Counted from the stretch's first letter, positions 7,971-16,940 are shown. The stretch: 64,000 bases of DNA from Micromonospora sp. MA102 (GCF_025460765.1 NZ_JAMWEG010000004.1:310001-374000); one strand, 5' to 3'. A program made the numbers and translations. The notes: generated by a model from the letters alone, not told the origin.

Positions 7971-9014
7971 ATGGGTGCCTCGCAACGCTCGGCCGTCCGG
8001 CGGACCGGCCAGGTCCTCACCGGGTTCGGCGCCCTCGTCGTGCTCTGCGCGGTGCTGGCCGGTGGGCCGGTCGCCCTGCTGGCCTTCGCCGGCAACCCCC
8101 TCCCCGACCACCTGCCCACCCTGGCCGAGGTGGGCACGGCGCTGACCAGCCGCGACGACGGGCAGCTCTTCCTGCGGGCGCTGGCCGTGGTGGGGTGGTT
8201 CGGCTGGGCCACGTTCGCCTTCTCCGTACTCGTGGAACTCCTCGCGGCGACGCTGCGCCGGCCGGCGCCCCGGCTGCCCGGGATGCGCCGCCAGCAGCGG
8301 GCCGCGGCCGCGCTGGTCGGTTCGGTGGCGCTGATCCTGGCGGCCAGCCCGGCCGCCGCGAGCGCCGCCACCCTGGCCGCGCCGCCGCCGGTCGCCGCCG
8401 CGCCGGCGGCGGTCACCCCGCAGGCCGGCCCCGCGCTCGCCGCCCCGCCCGTCCACGCCGCCTCGGTGACCACGGACCCGGCGGTGTACCGGGTGGCGAA
8501 GGGCGACTACCTGGGCGAGGTGGCCGAGCGGTACCTGGACGACTTCGACCGCTACCGCGAGGTGGCCCGGCTGAACCGGCTCGCCGACCCGGACCGGATC
8601 CGCCCGGGGCAGCTGCTCAGGCTGCCCGAGGGCTCGGTGGACGCGGGGGCCCGCCGGCACGCGACCGGACGGCTCGTGGTCACCTCGACGGGCCCGTCCC
8701 GGACGGCGCCCGGCACGGCGGTGACGCCGGGTGGTGGGGGGTCGTCCGCCACGCCGAAGGGCAGGCCCTCCCCGCACCCGGCCGGACGGGACACCACGCC
8801 CACCGTCGAGGCGCCGGCCGGACAGCAGCCGGCGATGTCGGCGGGGGCCTCCCGGGCCACCCCCGAGGACGGGATCAACCGCCCGCTGGCCATCTCGGCG
8901 GTGCTGTCCGTGGCGGCCATCGTGGGCGCGCAGATCGGCGCGGTCCTCGGTCTCCGGCGCCGGCCGGTCTCCGGCGTGCGGGCCCTCATGAGCGGCCGAC
9001 ACCGCAGGGACTGA
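7971..9014 (+). CDS. LysM-domain membrane protein of the Tad operon
   Basis: ATG at 7971 follows a purine-rich GGGAAGGGAAGG and gives 347 residues. Two N-terminal membrane helices (about 14-36 and 63-86) and a third (about 107-128) precede a LysM domain at about 165-215, seen as YRVAKGDYLGEVAERYL and IRPGQLLRLPEG. A Pro/Ser/Thr-rich linker leads to a C-terminal helix (about 306-328) with an Arg-rich end. LysM binds peptidoglycan, so the protein may hold the pilus apparatus at the wall. Related proteins in other actinomycetes are larger and carry a BTAD regulatory domain; that part is missing here. It ends the operon at a strong terminator. Confidence 0.78.
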   Translation: MGASQRSAVRRTGQVLTGFGALVVLCAVLAGGPVALLAFAGNPLPDHLPTLAEVGTALTSRDDGQLFLRALAVVGWFGWATFAFSVLVELLAATLRRPAPRLPGMRRQQRAAAALVGSVALILAASPAAASAATLAAPPPVAAAPAAVTPQAGPALAAPPVHAASVTTDPAVYRVAKGDYLGEVAERYLDDFDRYREVARLNRLADPDRIRPGQLLRLPEGSVDAGARRHATGRLVVTSTGPSRTAPGTAVTPGGGGSSATPKGRPSPHPAGRDTTPTVEAPAGQQPAMSAGASRATPEDGINRPLAISAVLSVAAIVGAQIGAVLGLRRRPVSGVRALMSGRHRRD

Positions 9015-9029
9015 CCAAAATCGACCGCG

Positions 9030-9063
9030 GACGGCAGCGGCCCCACGGGGGACCGCTGCCGTC
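9030..9063. terminator. Bidirectional terminator after the Tad operon
   Basis: Eleven-base perfect arms (GACGGCAGCGG and CCGCTGCCGTC) enclose a loop that can pair further as CCCC/GGGG. It lies between convergent genes. Confidence 0.75.
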
Positions 9064-9076
9064 GAAGATTCCGCCG

Positions 9077-9928
9077 TCAGGGGAGGCGGGCCTCCAGGCG
9101 GCCGTTGACCACGCGGGTGGGGAGGACGACCTGGTCGTTGCCGGACGGGCCGTGCACGACCTCCCCGCCGTTGAGGCGGAAGGTGCTGCCATGCCAGGGG
9201 CAGACCACGCAGGCGTGGCCGTCGATCTCCTGCACCTCGCCCTCACCGAGCGGGCCGCTCTGGTGCGGGCAGCGCTCCAGCATCACGGTGACGTCGTCAC
9301 CGTGCCGGTAGAGGATCACCGAGACGTTGTCGATCTCCCGGGTGAGGAGCTGCCGCTGCGGCAGGCTCGACATGTCGCCGAGCGGGTGCCAGCCCTCGCT
9401 CACCAGGTGCAGCTCCGAGATGCTCTGGCTGACCTGCGCGCCCTGCTTGTACGCGAGGTGCCCACCCAGGTACGCCCCGGCGCTCGCCGCCGACAGCCCC
9501 AGGTAGGCCAGCGCCCGGCCCATGTTGTGCCGCCCGTTCAGCCGGGCCGCCAGCGAGCCGGCATAGAGCGTCACGCCGATGGTGTTCGCGGCGGCGTGCA
9601 CGAGGCCGATCCGGCGCTGGTCGCGGGAGAGGGCGGCCCAGTCGTTGAGCCCGGCCACGGCGGCCGGCAGCGCGCTGAGCGTACCGACCCCGACGAGCGC
9701 GGTCGCCGCCCGGCGCTGACCGGGCATCAGGTCCACGACGGCGGCCGAGATCCAGGCGCCGACCGGCACCTGCACCATGGCCGGGTGCAGCGGGTGCCCC
9801 AGCCACACGCCGTGCAGGAAGTCCCGCACCCGCTGGGGACGCAGGGTGCCCTGTACGGCGCGCTGCAACCGGTCACCGACCCGGTCGAGTCGGGTGTTCT
9901 GCTCGATCTTCGTCAATAGTTCGCGCAC
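9077..9928 (-). CDS. DUF2231 membrane / Rieske 2Fe-2S protein
   Basis: The 283-residue protein (GTG start) has an N-terminal DUF2231-type membrane part, recognisable by HPLHPAMVQVPVGAW, with about four helices across residues 45-160. A C-terminal Rieske domain (about 180-280) carries the two cluster-binding boxes CPHQSGPL and CPWHGSTF, each with one Cys and one His ligand. It probably passes electrons to an unknown partner at the membrane. It is transcribed alone; the 239 bases upstream (9929-10167) hold no gene that I can support. The Rieske ligands are complete, so the domain should be functional. Confidence 0.85.
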   Translation of the reverse strand: MRELLTKIEQNTRLDRVGDRLQRAVQGTLRPQRVRDFLHGVWLGHPLHPAMVQVPVGAWISAAVVDLMPGQRRAATALVGVGTLSALPAAVAGLNDWAALSRDQRRIGLVHAAANTIGVTLYAGSLAARLNGRHNMGRALAYLGLSAASAGAYLGGHLAYKQGAQVSQSISELHLVSEGWHPLGDMSSLPQRQLLTREIDNVSVILYRHGDDVTVMLERCPHQSGPLGEGEVQEIDGHACVVCPWHGSTFRLNGGEVVHGPSGNDQVVLPTRVVNGRLEARLP

Positions 9929-10167
9929 GTGGTCCGACTTCCCGGCAGGAGAGGTCCCAAACCGGGCGGCGACTACGGATCACCCCATCGGGTGGTTCCC
10001 GTCCGCCCGCCAGCGGTCGGCGTGCACGGCGGCGGCCAGCGCCGACTCCAGCACTCCACCGGCTTTCCGGTTCTGCCCGCGCACGCCGGGCTCCTCGCAT
10101 GATCATTACCGCCGCCGATGCCACCGACGGCGGGGCCGCCGACGTGTGCGTGGCCCGGCGCCGAAAG

Positions 10168-10536
10168 TCAGGCGGGTGGGGCGAGTTCGCGCAGCACCTC
10201 GCTGAGCCGGTCGATGCGGGACTGGGCCTCGGTACGCAGCCGCTCGGCGAGCGCGTCCCAGTCCTGAGAGGTCGGCGCCTGCCCCGGTGGCAGCGCCGCG
10301 AGCGCCCGGCCCACCTCGGCCAGGGTGAGGCCGACCCGCTGGCACGCCTCGATCATCGCCAGGCGGCACATCACGTTGCCGTGGTAGCGGCGCTGGTTGC
10401 CGGCCGTGCGGTCGCTGCTGATGAGGCCCTGCGCCTCGTAGAACCGGATCGCCGACGCGGAGACCCCGCTGCGCCGCGCGACCTGACCGATCGTCAGGCC
10501 GGGCTCGTGCCAGTCGAAGGACGTGTCCTGCTTCAC
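10168..10536 (-). CDS. MerR-family transcriptional regulator
   Basis: GTG at 10536 gives 122 residues; ATG at 10560 would add eight but abuts the operator. The N-terminus is a MerR helix-turn-helix (LTIGQVARRSGVSASAIRFYEAQGLI, given here only in part of its length) with a wing at NQRRYHG. A coiled-coil dimerisation helix follows. The C-terminus lacks the Cys cluster of SoxR, so an iron-sulfur sensor is unlikely even though the DNA site resembles a SoxR box. It is divergent from the NmrA-like gene at 10630 and should control it through the palindrome at 10563-10582. The inducer cannot be read from the sequence. Confidence 0.85.
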   Translation of the reverse strand: MKQDTSFDWHEPGLTIGQVARRSGVSASAIRFYEAQGLISSDRTAGNQRRYHGNVMCRLAMIEACQRVGLTLAEVGRALAALPPGQAPTSQDWDALAERLRTEAQSRIDRLSEVLRELAPPA

Positions 10537-10559
10537 GCCCCGAGTATGCCCATCGAGCA

Positions 10560-10590
10560 TTGACCTCAACAATTGTTGAGGTTCTACGGT
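10560..10590 (+). promoter_or_regulatory. MerR-type promoter with 20-bp palindromic operator
   Basis: A perfect 20-bp palindrome, ACCTCAACAATTGTTGAGGT, occupies 10563-10582. It lies in a spacer between a -35 box TTGACC (10560-10565) and a -10 box TACGGT (10585-10590). The spacer is 19 bp, the over-long spacing that MerR activators correct by DNA distortion. The promoter points at the NmrA-like gene. Confidence 0.75.
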
Positions 10591-10629
10591 CGGCTCCATC
10601 GAGTTCACGAGAATTCCCTGGAGGAGACG

Positions 10630-11469
10630 ATGATCCTGGTGACCGGTGCGACCGGCAACGTCGGGCGGCGCGTGGTCGAGCGGCTGGCTGCCGCGGGCCA
10701 CGGCGTACGGGCCGTCACCCGCGACCCGGGCCGCGCGAGTCTGCCGGCGGGCGTCGAGGTGGTGGCCGTGGACCTGGCCGATCCGGAGACGGTCCGCCCG
10801 CACCTGGACGGTGTCGAGGCGGTGTTCCTGATCTGGCCGTTCGTCGATCCGGGCCGGACGGCGCAGCTCGCTCCGCGCGTCGCCGCCGTGCTGGCGAGCG
10901 CCGGGTCGCCCCGGGTCGTGTACGTGTCGGCCGCCTCAGCCGAGGCCGACCCCGGCTCGTTCTGGGCCGTGGTGGAACGCGCCGTCGTCGCGTCCGGCCT
11001 GCCCTGGACGATGCTGCGCCCCACCGGAATCGCCACGAACACGCTGGGATGGGCCGAGTCGATCCGCACCGAGGGCGTGGTGCGCTGGCCGTACGGCGCG
11101 GCGGCCCGCTCGATGGTCCACGAGGACGACATCGCGGCGGTGGCGGTCGAGGCGCTGACCACCGACCGGCACGACCGGCGGACCTACGTGCTCACCGGCC
11201 CCCGGACGGTCACGCAGGCCGAGCAGGTGCGGATCATCGGCGCGGCGATCGGCCGCGACGTGCGGTGGCAGGACGTGCCCGCCGAGGCGGTACGCCCGAT
11301 GCTGGTCGCCGCGATGGGCAGCGCCGCGTTCGCGGACGCGGCGCTGACCGGCTGGGCCGCCATGGCGGAGACTCCGGAGCAGGTGACCGGCGACGTGGCG
11401 GCGGTGCTGGGCCGGCCCGCCCGGACGTTCGCCGACTGGGCCGCCGACCACGCGGCGGACTTCGCCTGA
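10630..11469 (+). CDS. NmrA-like NAD(P)-binding oxidoreductase
   Basis: ATG at 10630 follows ggagGAGacg and gives 279 residues. The N-terminal Rossmann motif is VTGATGNVGRRVV. Further family marks are AVTRDPGRA and an atypical short-chain dehydrogenase core in which the usual catalytic Tyr-x-x-x-Lys is replaced, as in NmrA and quinone reductase 2-type proteins (YVSAASAEADPG). These enzymes reduce quinones or sense NAD(P)H. The divergent MerR regulator and its operator at 10563 suggest induction by a redox-active or electrophilic compound. Confidence 0.8.
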   Translation: MILVTGATGNVGRRVVERLAAAGHGVRAVTRDPGRASLPAGVEVVAVDLADPETVRPHLDGVEAVFLIWPFVDPGRTAQLAPRVAAVLASAGSPRVVYVSAASAEADPGSFWAVVERAVVASGLPWTMLRPTGIATNTLGWAESIRTEGVVRWPYGAAARSMVHEDDIAAVAVEALTTDRHDRRTYVLTGPRTVTQAEQVRIIGAAIGRDVRWQDVPAEAVRPMLVAAMGSAAFADAALTGWAAMAETPEQVTGDVAAVLGRPARTFADWAADHAADFA

Positions 11470-11534
11470 CCTGCCCTGCCGCACGTCCGGAAAATGCCTG
11501 GCGGTGGGCGCCGTCGCCGCTCATCGTGTTCCGG

Positions 11535-12440
11535 ATGTACGCCCACACCTCCCGCGCCCCCTCGGGCGTCCCGGCGGCCCGGCTCGTCGCGGCGCTGGGC
11601 CGGCCCGAGGCCGTGCCCCCGCCGCTGCTGATGCTGCTCGGCATGGTCTCCACCCAGGTCGGCGCGGCGGTGGCCAAGCAGCTCTTCGTCGCCAGCAGCG
11701 CCGGCGGTACGACCACTCTCCGGCTCGGCCTCGGCGCGCTGGTGCTGCTGGCGGTCACCCGCCCGACCCGCTGGCCCGGGTGGCGGGCGGCCGGCGTGGT
11801 CGTGGCGTTCGGGGTGGCCATGGCCGCCATGAACCTCGCCTTCTACGCCGCGCTCCAGCGGGTGCCGCTCGGGGTGGCCGTCACCGTCGGCTTCGCCGGC
11901 CCGCTCGTCGTCTCGCTGCTGGGCAGCCGCCGGGTGGTCGACGTGCTCTGGGCGCTGCTGGCCGGCACCGGCGTGCTGCTCCTGGCCGGGCTCGGCGGCA
12001 CCGGCGTCGACCCGCTCGGCCTGCTGCTCTGCGGGCTCATCGCGGTCGGCTGGGCCGGCTACGTGCTGCTCGGCAAGGCCATGAGCGGCCACCTGCCGGG
12101 CACCCGCGGGCTCGCCCTGGGGATGGCCGTCGGCGCGGTCTGCGTACTCCCGTTCGGGCTGGCGTCGGGCGGCGCCGAGCTGCTCGACCTGCGCATCGTG
12201 GCGCTCGGGCTGGGCGTGGCGCTGCTGTCGTCGGTGCTGCCGTACTCGGCGGAGCTGGCCGCGCTGCGCCGGATGCCGGCGCGGGTCTTCGCGGTGCTGC
12301 TCAGCCTGGAGCCGGCGGTGGCCGCGCTGGTCGGCGCGCTGCTCCTCGGTGAGCTGCTGGCCTGGCCGCAGCTGGCCGGCGTGGCCTGCGTGGTGGGCGC
12401 GGCCCTCGGCGCCACCCTGGCCCGGCGGCGGGCGGGATAG
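11535..12440 (+). CDS. EamA/RhtA-type drug/metabolite exporter
   Basis: The product of 301 residues has about ten hydrophobic helices arranged as two EamA repeats (roughly 25-155 and 170-300). Typical motifs are LRLGLGALVLLAVTRP in the first repeat and RVFAVLLSLEPAVAALVG in the second, where the conserved LEP-x3-A turn of RhtA-like transporters is visible. It probably exports amino acids or small metabolites. GTG at 11526 is an alternative start. It follows the NmrA-like gene by 65 bases and could share its message. Confidence 0.82.
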   Translation: MYAHTSRAPSGVPAARLVAALGRPEAVPPPLLMLLGMVSTQVGAAVAKQLFVASSAGGTTTLRLGLGALVLLAVTRPTRWPGWRAAGVVVAFGVAMAAMNLAFYAALQRVPLGVAVTVGFAGPLVVSLLGSRRVVDVLWALLAGTGVLLLAGLGGTGVDPLGLLLCGLIAVGWAGYVLLGKAMSGHLPGTRGLALGMAVGAVCVLPFGLASGGAELLDLRIVALGLGVALLSSVLPYSAELAALRRMPARVFAVLLSLEPAVAALVGALLLGELLAWPQLAGVACVVGAALGATLARRRAG

Positions 12441-12484
12441 CGGGGACCTGGCGCGGCGGCAGCCGTCGAGGGCATGCTGACCCG

Positions 12485-13249
12485 ATGGGGGTACGCGTCG
12501 AGCACGCCGGACCGGTGACCACGGTGATCCTGGACCGGCCGGAGGCCCGCAACGCCGTCGACGGCCCGACCGCCCGGGCCCTGGCCGACGCGTTCCGCGC
12601 CTTCGAGGCCGACCCGGACGCGGCGGTCGCCGTGCTCTGGGGCGCGGGCGGCACGTTCTGCGCCGGCGCCGACCTGAAGGCCATCGGCACGCCGCGCGGC
12701 AACCGGGTCGAACCCGAGGGTGACGGCCCGATGGGCCCGACCCGGATGCGGCTGTCCAAGCCGGTGCTCGCCGCGATCTCCGGGTACGCGGTGGCCGGCG
12801 GCCTGGAGCTGGCGCTCTGGTGCGACCTGCGGATCGCCGAGTCGGACGCCACGCTCGGGGTGTTCTGCCGGCGCTGGGGCGTGCCGCTGATCGACGGCGG
12901 GACGGTGCGGCTGCCCCGGCTCATCGGCGAGAGCCGTGCCATGGACCTGATCCTCACCGGCCGCCCGGTGCCCGCCGACGAGGCGTACGCGATGGGTCTG
13001 GTGAACCGGCTGGTCGCGCCGGGTGCGGCCCGGGCGGAGGCCGAGCGGCTGGCCGCCGAGATCGCCCGGCACCCGCAGACCTGCCTGCGCAACGACCGGG
13101 CGGCGGTGCTGTCGGGCGCCGGCCTGCCCGAGCCGGAGGCGCTGGCCACCGAGCTCGCCTTCGGGATGGAGTCGCTGGTCGCCGACGGCATGCACGGCGC
13201 GAACCGGTTCACCGCCGGCGCCGGCCGGCACGGCACGCCGGTGGACTGA
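12485..13249 (+). CDS. Enoyl-CoA hydratase/isomerase (crotonase fold)
   Basis: The 254-residue product shows the crotonase fold: ILDRPEARNAVDG near the start, an oxyanion-hole strand GTFCAGADLKAI at about 57-68, and the second oxyanion segment AISGYAVAGGLELAL at about 97. The Glu that often acts as catalytic base at the usual GAG-x-x-RLPRLIG position is here I-D-G-G-T-V-R-L-P, with Asp-Gly, so the acid/base pair may differ from classical hydratases. The substrate cannot be inferred. The gene is convergent with the flavoprotein gene, and their stops are only three bases apart. Confidence 0.85.
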   Translation: MGVRVEHAGPVTTVILDRPEARNAVDGPTARALADAFRAFEADPDAAVAVLWGAGGTFCAGADLKAIGTPRGNRVEPEGDGPMGPTRMRLSKPVLAAISGYAVAGGLELALWCDLRIAESDATLGVFCRRWGVPLIDGGTVRLPRLIGESRAMDLILTGRPVPADEAYAMGLVNRLVAPGAARAEAERLAAEIARHPQTCLRNDRAAVLSGAGLPEPEALATELAFGMESLVADGMHGANRFTAGAGRHGTPVD

Positions 13250-13252
13250 CGG

Positions 13253-14737
13253 CTACTTGAGGTTGCGCAGGGCGTCCTCGATGGCCCGGTGGAAGGTCGG
13301 GTACGCGTAGATCATGTGCCGGAGCTGGCTGATCGGGACGGCCGCGTGCACGGCCACCACCAGCGCGGACAGCACCTCGCCGCCGGCCGGGCCGACCGAG
13401 GTGGCGCCGACGAGCACGCCATGGTCGGCGTCGGCGACCAGCTTGATCAGGCCGGCGTTGCCGGCCTTGTGGATCCACCCACGGGTGGACGAGGTGAGGT
13501 CGGTGCGGCCGACCTGGACGTTGATGCCGCGGGCGCGGGCCTGCTGCTCGGTGAGGCCGACCGCGCCGACCTCCGGGTCGGTGAAGGTGACCCGGGGCAG
13601 CGCGCGGTAGTCGGCGACCGGCACGCTGCCCGGCGCGACGGTCGAGCCGCCCGTGCTCATGGCCCCGCCGACCGCGCTGACCACGCCGGCCGCACCGCCG
13701 ACCACGCTGGCGGTGCCACTGGCGTCCGGACCGCCCTTCACCCGTCGCATGTGGTCGAGGACGTCGGCGACGACGATGCCCGCCTGGTACATGGCGATGT
13801 GGGTGAAGGCGCCCTCGCCGGTGAGGTCGCCGACCGCCCAGATCCCGTCGGCGGCGTGCATCCGCCCGTTCACCGGCAGGTAGCGCTGGGTGCAGTCGAT
13901 GCCGACCGAATCCAGGCCCAGCTCCTCCAGGTGCGCCCGGCGGCCGGTCACCACCAGCAGCTTCTCGCCGCTGAACGCCCGGTCGCCGGCGTGGACGGTG
14001 AAGCTCGTGCCGTCGTGGGCGACCCGCTCGGCCTTGACCCCGGTGTGGATCTCCACCCCGTCGGCGCGCAGCGCCGCGGCGACGATCTCGGAGGCCTCCG
14101 GCTCCTCGACGGCGAGCACCCGGTCGGCCGCCTCGACCACCGTCACCCGGACCCCGAACCGGGCGAAGACCTGGGCCAGCTCCAGCCCGATCGCGCCACC
14201 GCCCAGCACCAGCAGCGACGCCGGCAACTCCTCGACCTCGATGGCCTGGTGGTTGGTCCAGTACGGGGTGTCGGCCAGACCGTCGATCGGCGGCACCGAG
14301 GGGCGGGTGCCGGTGCCGAGGACGACCCCGTACCGGGCCTCGAACACCTGGTCGCCGACGCGGACCCGGTTCGGGCCGTCGAGCCGGCCGCTGCCCCGGA
14401 CGAACCGGCCGCCCTTGCCGGTGAACCGGTCCACGGCCACCCGGTCGTCCCAGGTGTCGGTGGCCTCCTCGCGGATCCGCTTCGCGACCGGCGCCCAGTC
14501 GGGCCGTACCTCGGCGCTGCCGGCCAGCTCGTTGACGCGGCGCGCCTCGGCGAGGGCGTTGGCCGCCCGGATCATCATCTTGCTGGGGATGCAGCCCCAG
14601 TAGGGGCACTCGCCACCGACCAGGTCGCGCTCGATCCCGACCACGGTGAGGCCGGCCTCGGCGAGTCGCCCGGCCACCTCCTCGCCGCCGACGCCCAGCC
14701 CGACCACGACCACGTCCACCAGTTCCGACTCCGCCAC
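13253..14737 (-). CDS. NAD(P)/FAD-dependent pyridine nucleotide-disulfide reductase
   Basis: GTG at 14737, preceded by a GGCGGG stretch, gives 494 residues. The FAD-binding motif GLGVGG is followed by the redox-active pair in GGECPYWGCIPSK (Cys-x4-Cys). A second Rossmann motif LVLGGGAIGLELA binds NAD(P). The C-terminal dimerisation domain ends HMIYAYPTFHRAIEDAL, with the catalytic His-x4-Glu arrangement modified. This is the lipoamide dehydrogenase/mercuric reductase superfamily, but there is no neighbour to name a substrate. Unusual is an insertion of about 40 Gly/Ala/Ser/Val residues around residues 350-388, between the FAD domain and the dimerisation domain. Confidence 0.85.
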   Translation of the reverse strand: MAESELVDVVVVGLGVGGEEVAGRLAEAGLTVVGIERDLVGGECPYWGCIPSKMMIRAANALAEARRVNELAGSAEVRPDWAPVAKRIREEATDTWDDRVAVDRFTGKGGRFVRGSGRLDGPNRVRVGDQVFEARYGVVLGTGTRPSVPPIDGLADTPYWTNHQAIEVEELPASLLVLGGGAIGLELAQVFARFGVRVTVVEAADRVLAVEEPEASEIVAAALRADGVEIHTGVKAERVAHDGTSFTVHAGDRAFSGEKLLVVTGRRAHLEELGLDSVGIDCTQRYLPVNGRMHAADGIWAVGDLTGEGAFTHIAMYQAGIVVADVLDHMRRVKGGPDASGTASVVGGAAGVVSAVGGAMSTGGSTVAPGSVPVADYRALPRVTFTDPEVGAVGLTEQQARARGINVQVGRTDLTSSTRGWIHKAGNAGLIKLVADADHGVLVGATSVGPAGGEVLSALVVAVHAAVPISQLRHMIYAYPTFHRAIEDALRNLK

Positions 14738-14829
14738 CCCGCCAGCATTCCGCACTGCCGGGCCACCGGCCACCGCGTCGGGCCGGAATTCCCGCGCCGG
14801 TGATCATCACCACGGCCTACGGTGGCCGG

Positions 14830-15930
14830 ATGCACGCACGCTTCGCCCCGGTCCGGGACTGCTTTCACGACCTGTTCGCCGCCGGCCGGGAGACCGGCGC
14901 GGCGCTGGCCGTCTGGTACGACGGCGCGCCGGTGCTCGACCTGGTCGGCGGCACCCGCGCCACCGTCCCGCCCGGCGTGGCCGTCCCGGCCGTCGGGGCC
15001 GGGGCGCCGTGGCGGCCGGACACCCTGGTGAACGTCTACTCGGTGGGCAAGCCGGTGGTCGCGCTCTGCCTCCTGCTCCTCGTCGACCGGGGCCGCGTCG
15101 ACCTCGACGCGCCGGTGTCGGCGTACTGGCCGGGGTTCCGTGCCCCGGCCACCGTGCGGCAGGTACTCGCCCACACCGCCGGGCTGCCCGCGTTCCCGGT
15201 GCCCCGGCCCACCGCGGCGATCACCGACTGGGGGCTGCTCTGCGCCGACCTGGCCGCCGCCGAGCCCGAGTGGACGCCGGGCAGCGTCGCGGGCGAGCAC
15301 GCCTGGACGTACGGGCACCTGGTCGGCGAGCTGGTCCGCCGGGTGGACGGGCGGCCGGTGGGGCGATTCCTGGCCGAGGAGATCGCCGGGCCGTGGCGCC
15401 TCGACCTGGCCTTCGGCCTGGACGCGGCGGCCCAGCGGCGCTGCGCCGACGTGTCGTACGCCGACCCGGACTGGCCGGTGCGGATGCTGGGCGAGCCGGG
15501 GTCGCTGCGTGCCCGCGCGGTGGGCAACCCGGCCGGCGGCCTGGACGTGGCGGTGGTCAACGCCCCGCTCTGGCGCGGCACGGAGTTCCCCGCGGTGAAC
15601 CTGCACGCCACCGCGTCCGCCCTGGCCCGCCTCTACGCCGGACTGCTCGCCGGCGGCGCCCTCGACGGGGTACGCCGGTTCAGCCCCGAGCTGGTCGCCG
15701 AGGCGACCCGGGTGCAGTACGACGGGCCGGACCTGGTGCTGGACCGGCGGGCGTACTGGACGCTGGGCATGCAGTGGGAGCCGGACGGGAGCTGGGGCAT
15801 GGGCGGGATCGGCGGCAGCAGCGCCTGGGCCGACCCGGAGCGCGGCTACACCTTCGCGTACGCGACCGCGCGGCTGGCCGACCACGACCGGGTGGAGGAT
15901 CTGGTGGAGGCGCTGCACTCCTGTCTCTGA
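14830..15930 (+). CDS. Serine hydrolase, class C beta-lactamase/esterase family
   Basis: ATG at 14830 gives 366 residues; GTG at 14800 is possible. The catalytic S-x-x-K is SVGK (in NVYSVGKPVVAL) and the Tyr motif is probably Y-G-H (WTYGHLVGEL). The C-terminal GGIGGSSAWADPERG occupies the place of the third motif. There is no signal peptide, which favours a cytoplasmic esterase or peptidase (EstB-like) over a true beta-lactamase. It is divergent from the flavoprotein gene and convergent with crtB. The substrate is unknown. Confidence 0.82.
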   Translation: MHARFAPVRDCFHDLFAAGRETGAALAVWYDGAPVLDLVGGTRATVPPGVAVPAVGAGAPWRPDTLVNVYSVGKPVVALCLLLLVDRGRVDLDAPVSAYWPGFRAPATVRQVLAHTAGLPAFPVPRPTAAITDWGLLCADLAAAEPEWTPGSVAGEHAWTYGHLVGELVRRVDGRPVGRFLAEEIAGPWRLDLAFGLDAAAQRRCADVSYADPDWPVRMLGEPGSLRARAVGNPAGGLDVAVVNAPLWRGTEFPAVNLHATASALARLYAGLLAGGALDGVRRFSPELVAEATRVQYDGPDLVLDRRAYWTLGMQWEPDGSWGMGGIGGSSAWADPERGYTFAYATARLADHDRVEDLVEALHSCL

Positions 15931-15964
15931 GGGGATCCACAGCGGGTCCGAGCGGTGCGGATGA

Positions 15965-16897
15965 TCAAATTGACGCCGCCAGGGCCGGCCGGAGCGCCGG
16001 GCCGGGGATCCGCACCGGCGCGCCGGCCGGGGTGACCAGCGCCTGCGCGGCCACCGCCATCCGCCGGCGCCGGGGTACGCGGGCCCGCCGGGCGAACACG
16101 TCGAAGTCCTGCGCGGCCACCTCGTCGAGGATGCCGCCGTAGAGCGCGTACGCGGTGCGCATGCAGGCCTGCGAGGCCGGGGCGAGCAGCGGGATGCCGG
16201 GCGCGGCGGCCTCGTAGTGTGCCTGGGCGCGGGTGACCTCGTACGCGATCAGCTCCCGCAGTCGCGGGGTGCCGCGGCCGGCGGCCCGGGCGGCGAGCAG
16301 GTCCTCCCGGGTGACGTCGAACGCGGCCAGGTCCTCGTCGGGCAGGTAGGTGCGCCCCCGGTCCAGGTCCTCGGCCACGTCCCGGATGAAGTTGGTGAGC
16401 TGGAAGGCGAAGCCGAGCTGGCGGGCCGGCTCCCGGGCGGCGGCCGGGTCGGAGCTGCCCAGGATCGGCAGCATCATGGTGCCGATGACCGCCGCCGACC
16501 CCTCCATGTAGTCGAGCACGTCGTCGTAGGTGGGATACGACAGGACCGTGAGGTCCATCGTCATGCTGCGCAGGAACGACGCGAAGTCGTCGCGGTCCAG
16601 GTCGAAGACGGCGATGGTGTGCAGCACGGCGGGGAGCAGCGGGTCGTCGACCGGCTCGCCGTGCAGGCCGGCGACGAACCGGGCGGACCACTCCGCGAGC
16701 CGGGCCGCGCGCTCGGCCGGCGGAAGGTCCTCGGTGCGGTCGACGATCTCGTCGGCGTAGCGCGTGAAGCCGTACAGGGCGTGTACATGCCGCCGTTTCC
16801 AGGCGGGCAGCAGCCGGGTGGCGAGATAGTAGGTACGGCCGTGACGCCGGTGCAGCTCGCGGCAGCGCTCATAGGCAGCGGTGAGATCCGTGTCCAC
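15965..16897 (-). CDS. crtB: Phytoene synthase (squalene/phytoene synthase family)
   Basis: GTG at 16897 follows an excellent GGAGGAGGG ribosome-binding site and gives 310 residues. The two Asp-rich substrate motifs are present: DEIVD and, after FQLTNFIRDVAEDLDRGR, DVAED. The family marker YCRRTYYLAT-like sequence appears as HGRTYYLATRLLP. The enzyme condenses two geranylgeranyl diphosphates to phytoene, the first committed step of C40 carotenoids. It is divergent from crtE, with 65 bases between the starts, so both may be fired from one control region. A link to squalene synthesis is less likely because crtE and crtI are adjacent. Confidence 0.88.
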   Translation of the reverse strand: MDTDLTAAYERCRELHRRHGRTYYLATRLLPAWKRRHVHALYGFTRYADEIVDRTEDLPPAERAARLAEWSARFVAGLHGEPVDDPLLPAVLHTIAVFDLDRDDFASFLRSMTMDLTVLSYPTYDDVLDYMEGSAAVIGTMMLPILGSSDPAAAREPARQLGFAFQLTNFIRDVAEDLDRGRTYLPDEDLAAFDVTREDLLAARAAGRGTPRLRELIAYEVTRAQAHYEAAAPGIPLLAPASQACMRTAYALYGGILDEVAAQDFDVFARRARVPRRRRMAVAAQALVTPAGAPVRIPGPALRPALAASI

Positions 16898-16940
16898 CGG
16901 CCCTCCTCCAGATCCGACGCAGCAATCGACGCAACTCGTA

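Noticed and set aside
10168..10536. SoxR identity for the MerR regulator
   Set aside because: The C-terminal cysteine cluster needed for the iron-sulfur centre is absent, although the operator resembles a SoxR box.
13253..14737. Mercuric reductase
   Set aside because: No N-terminal metal-binding domain, no C-terminal Cys pair and no mer genes beside it.
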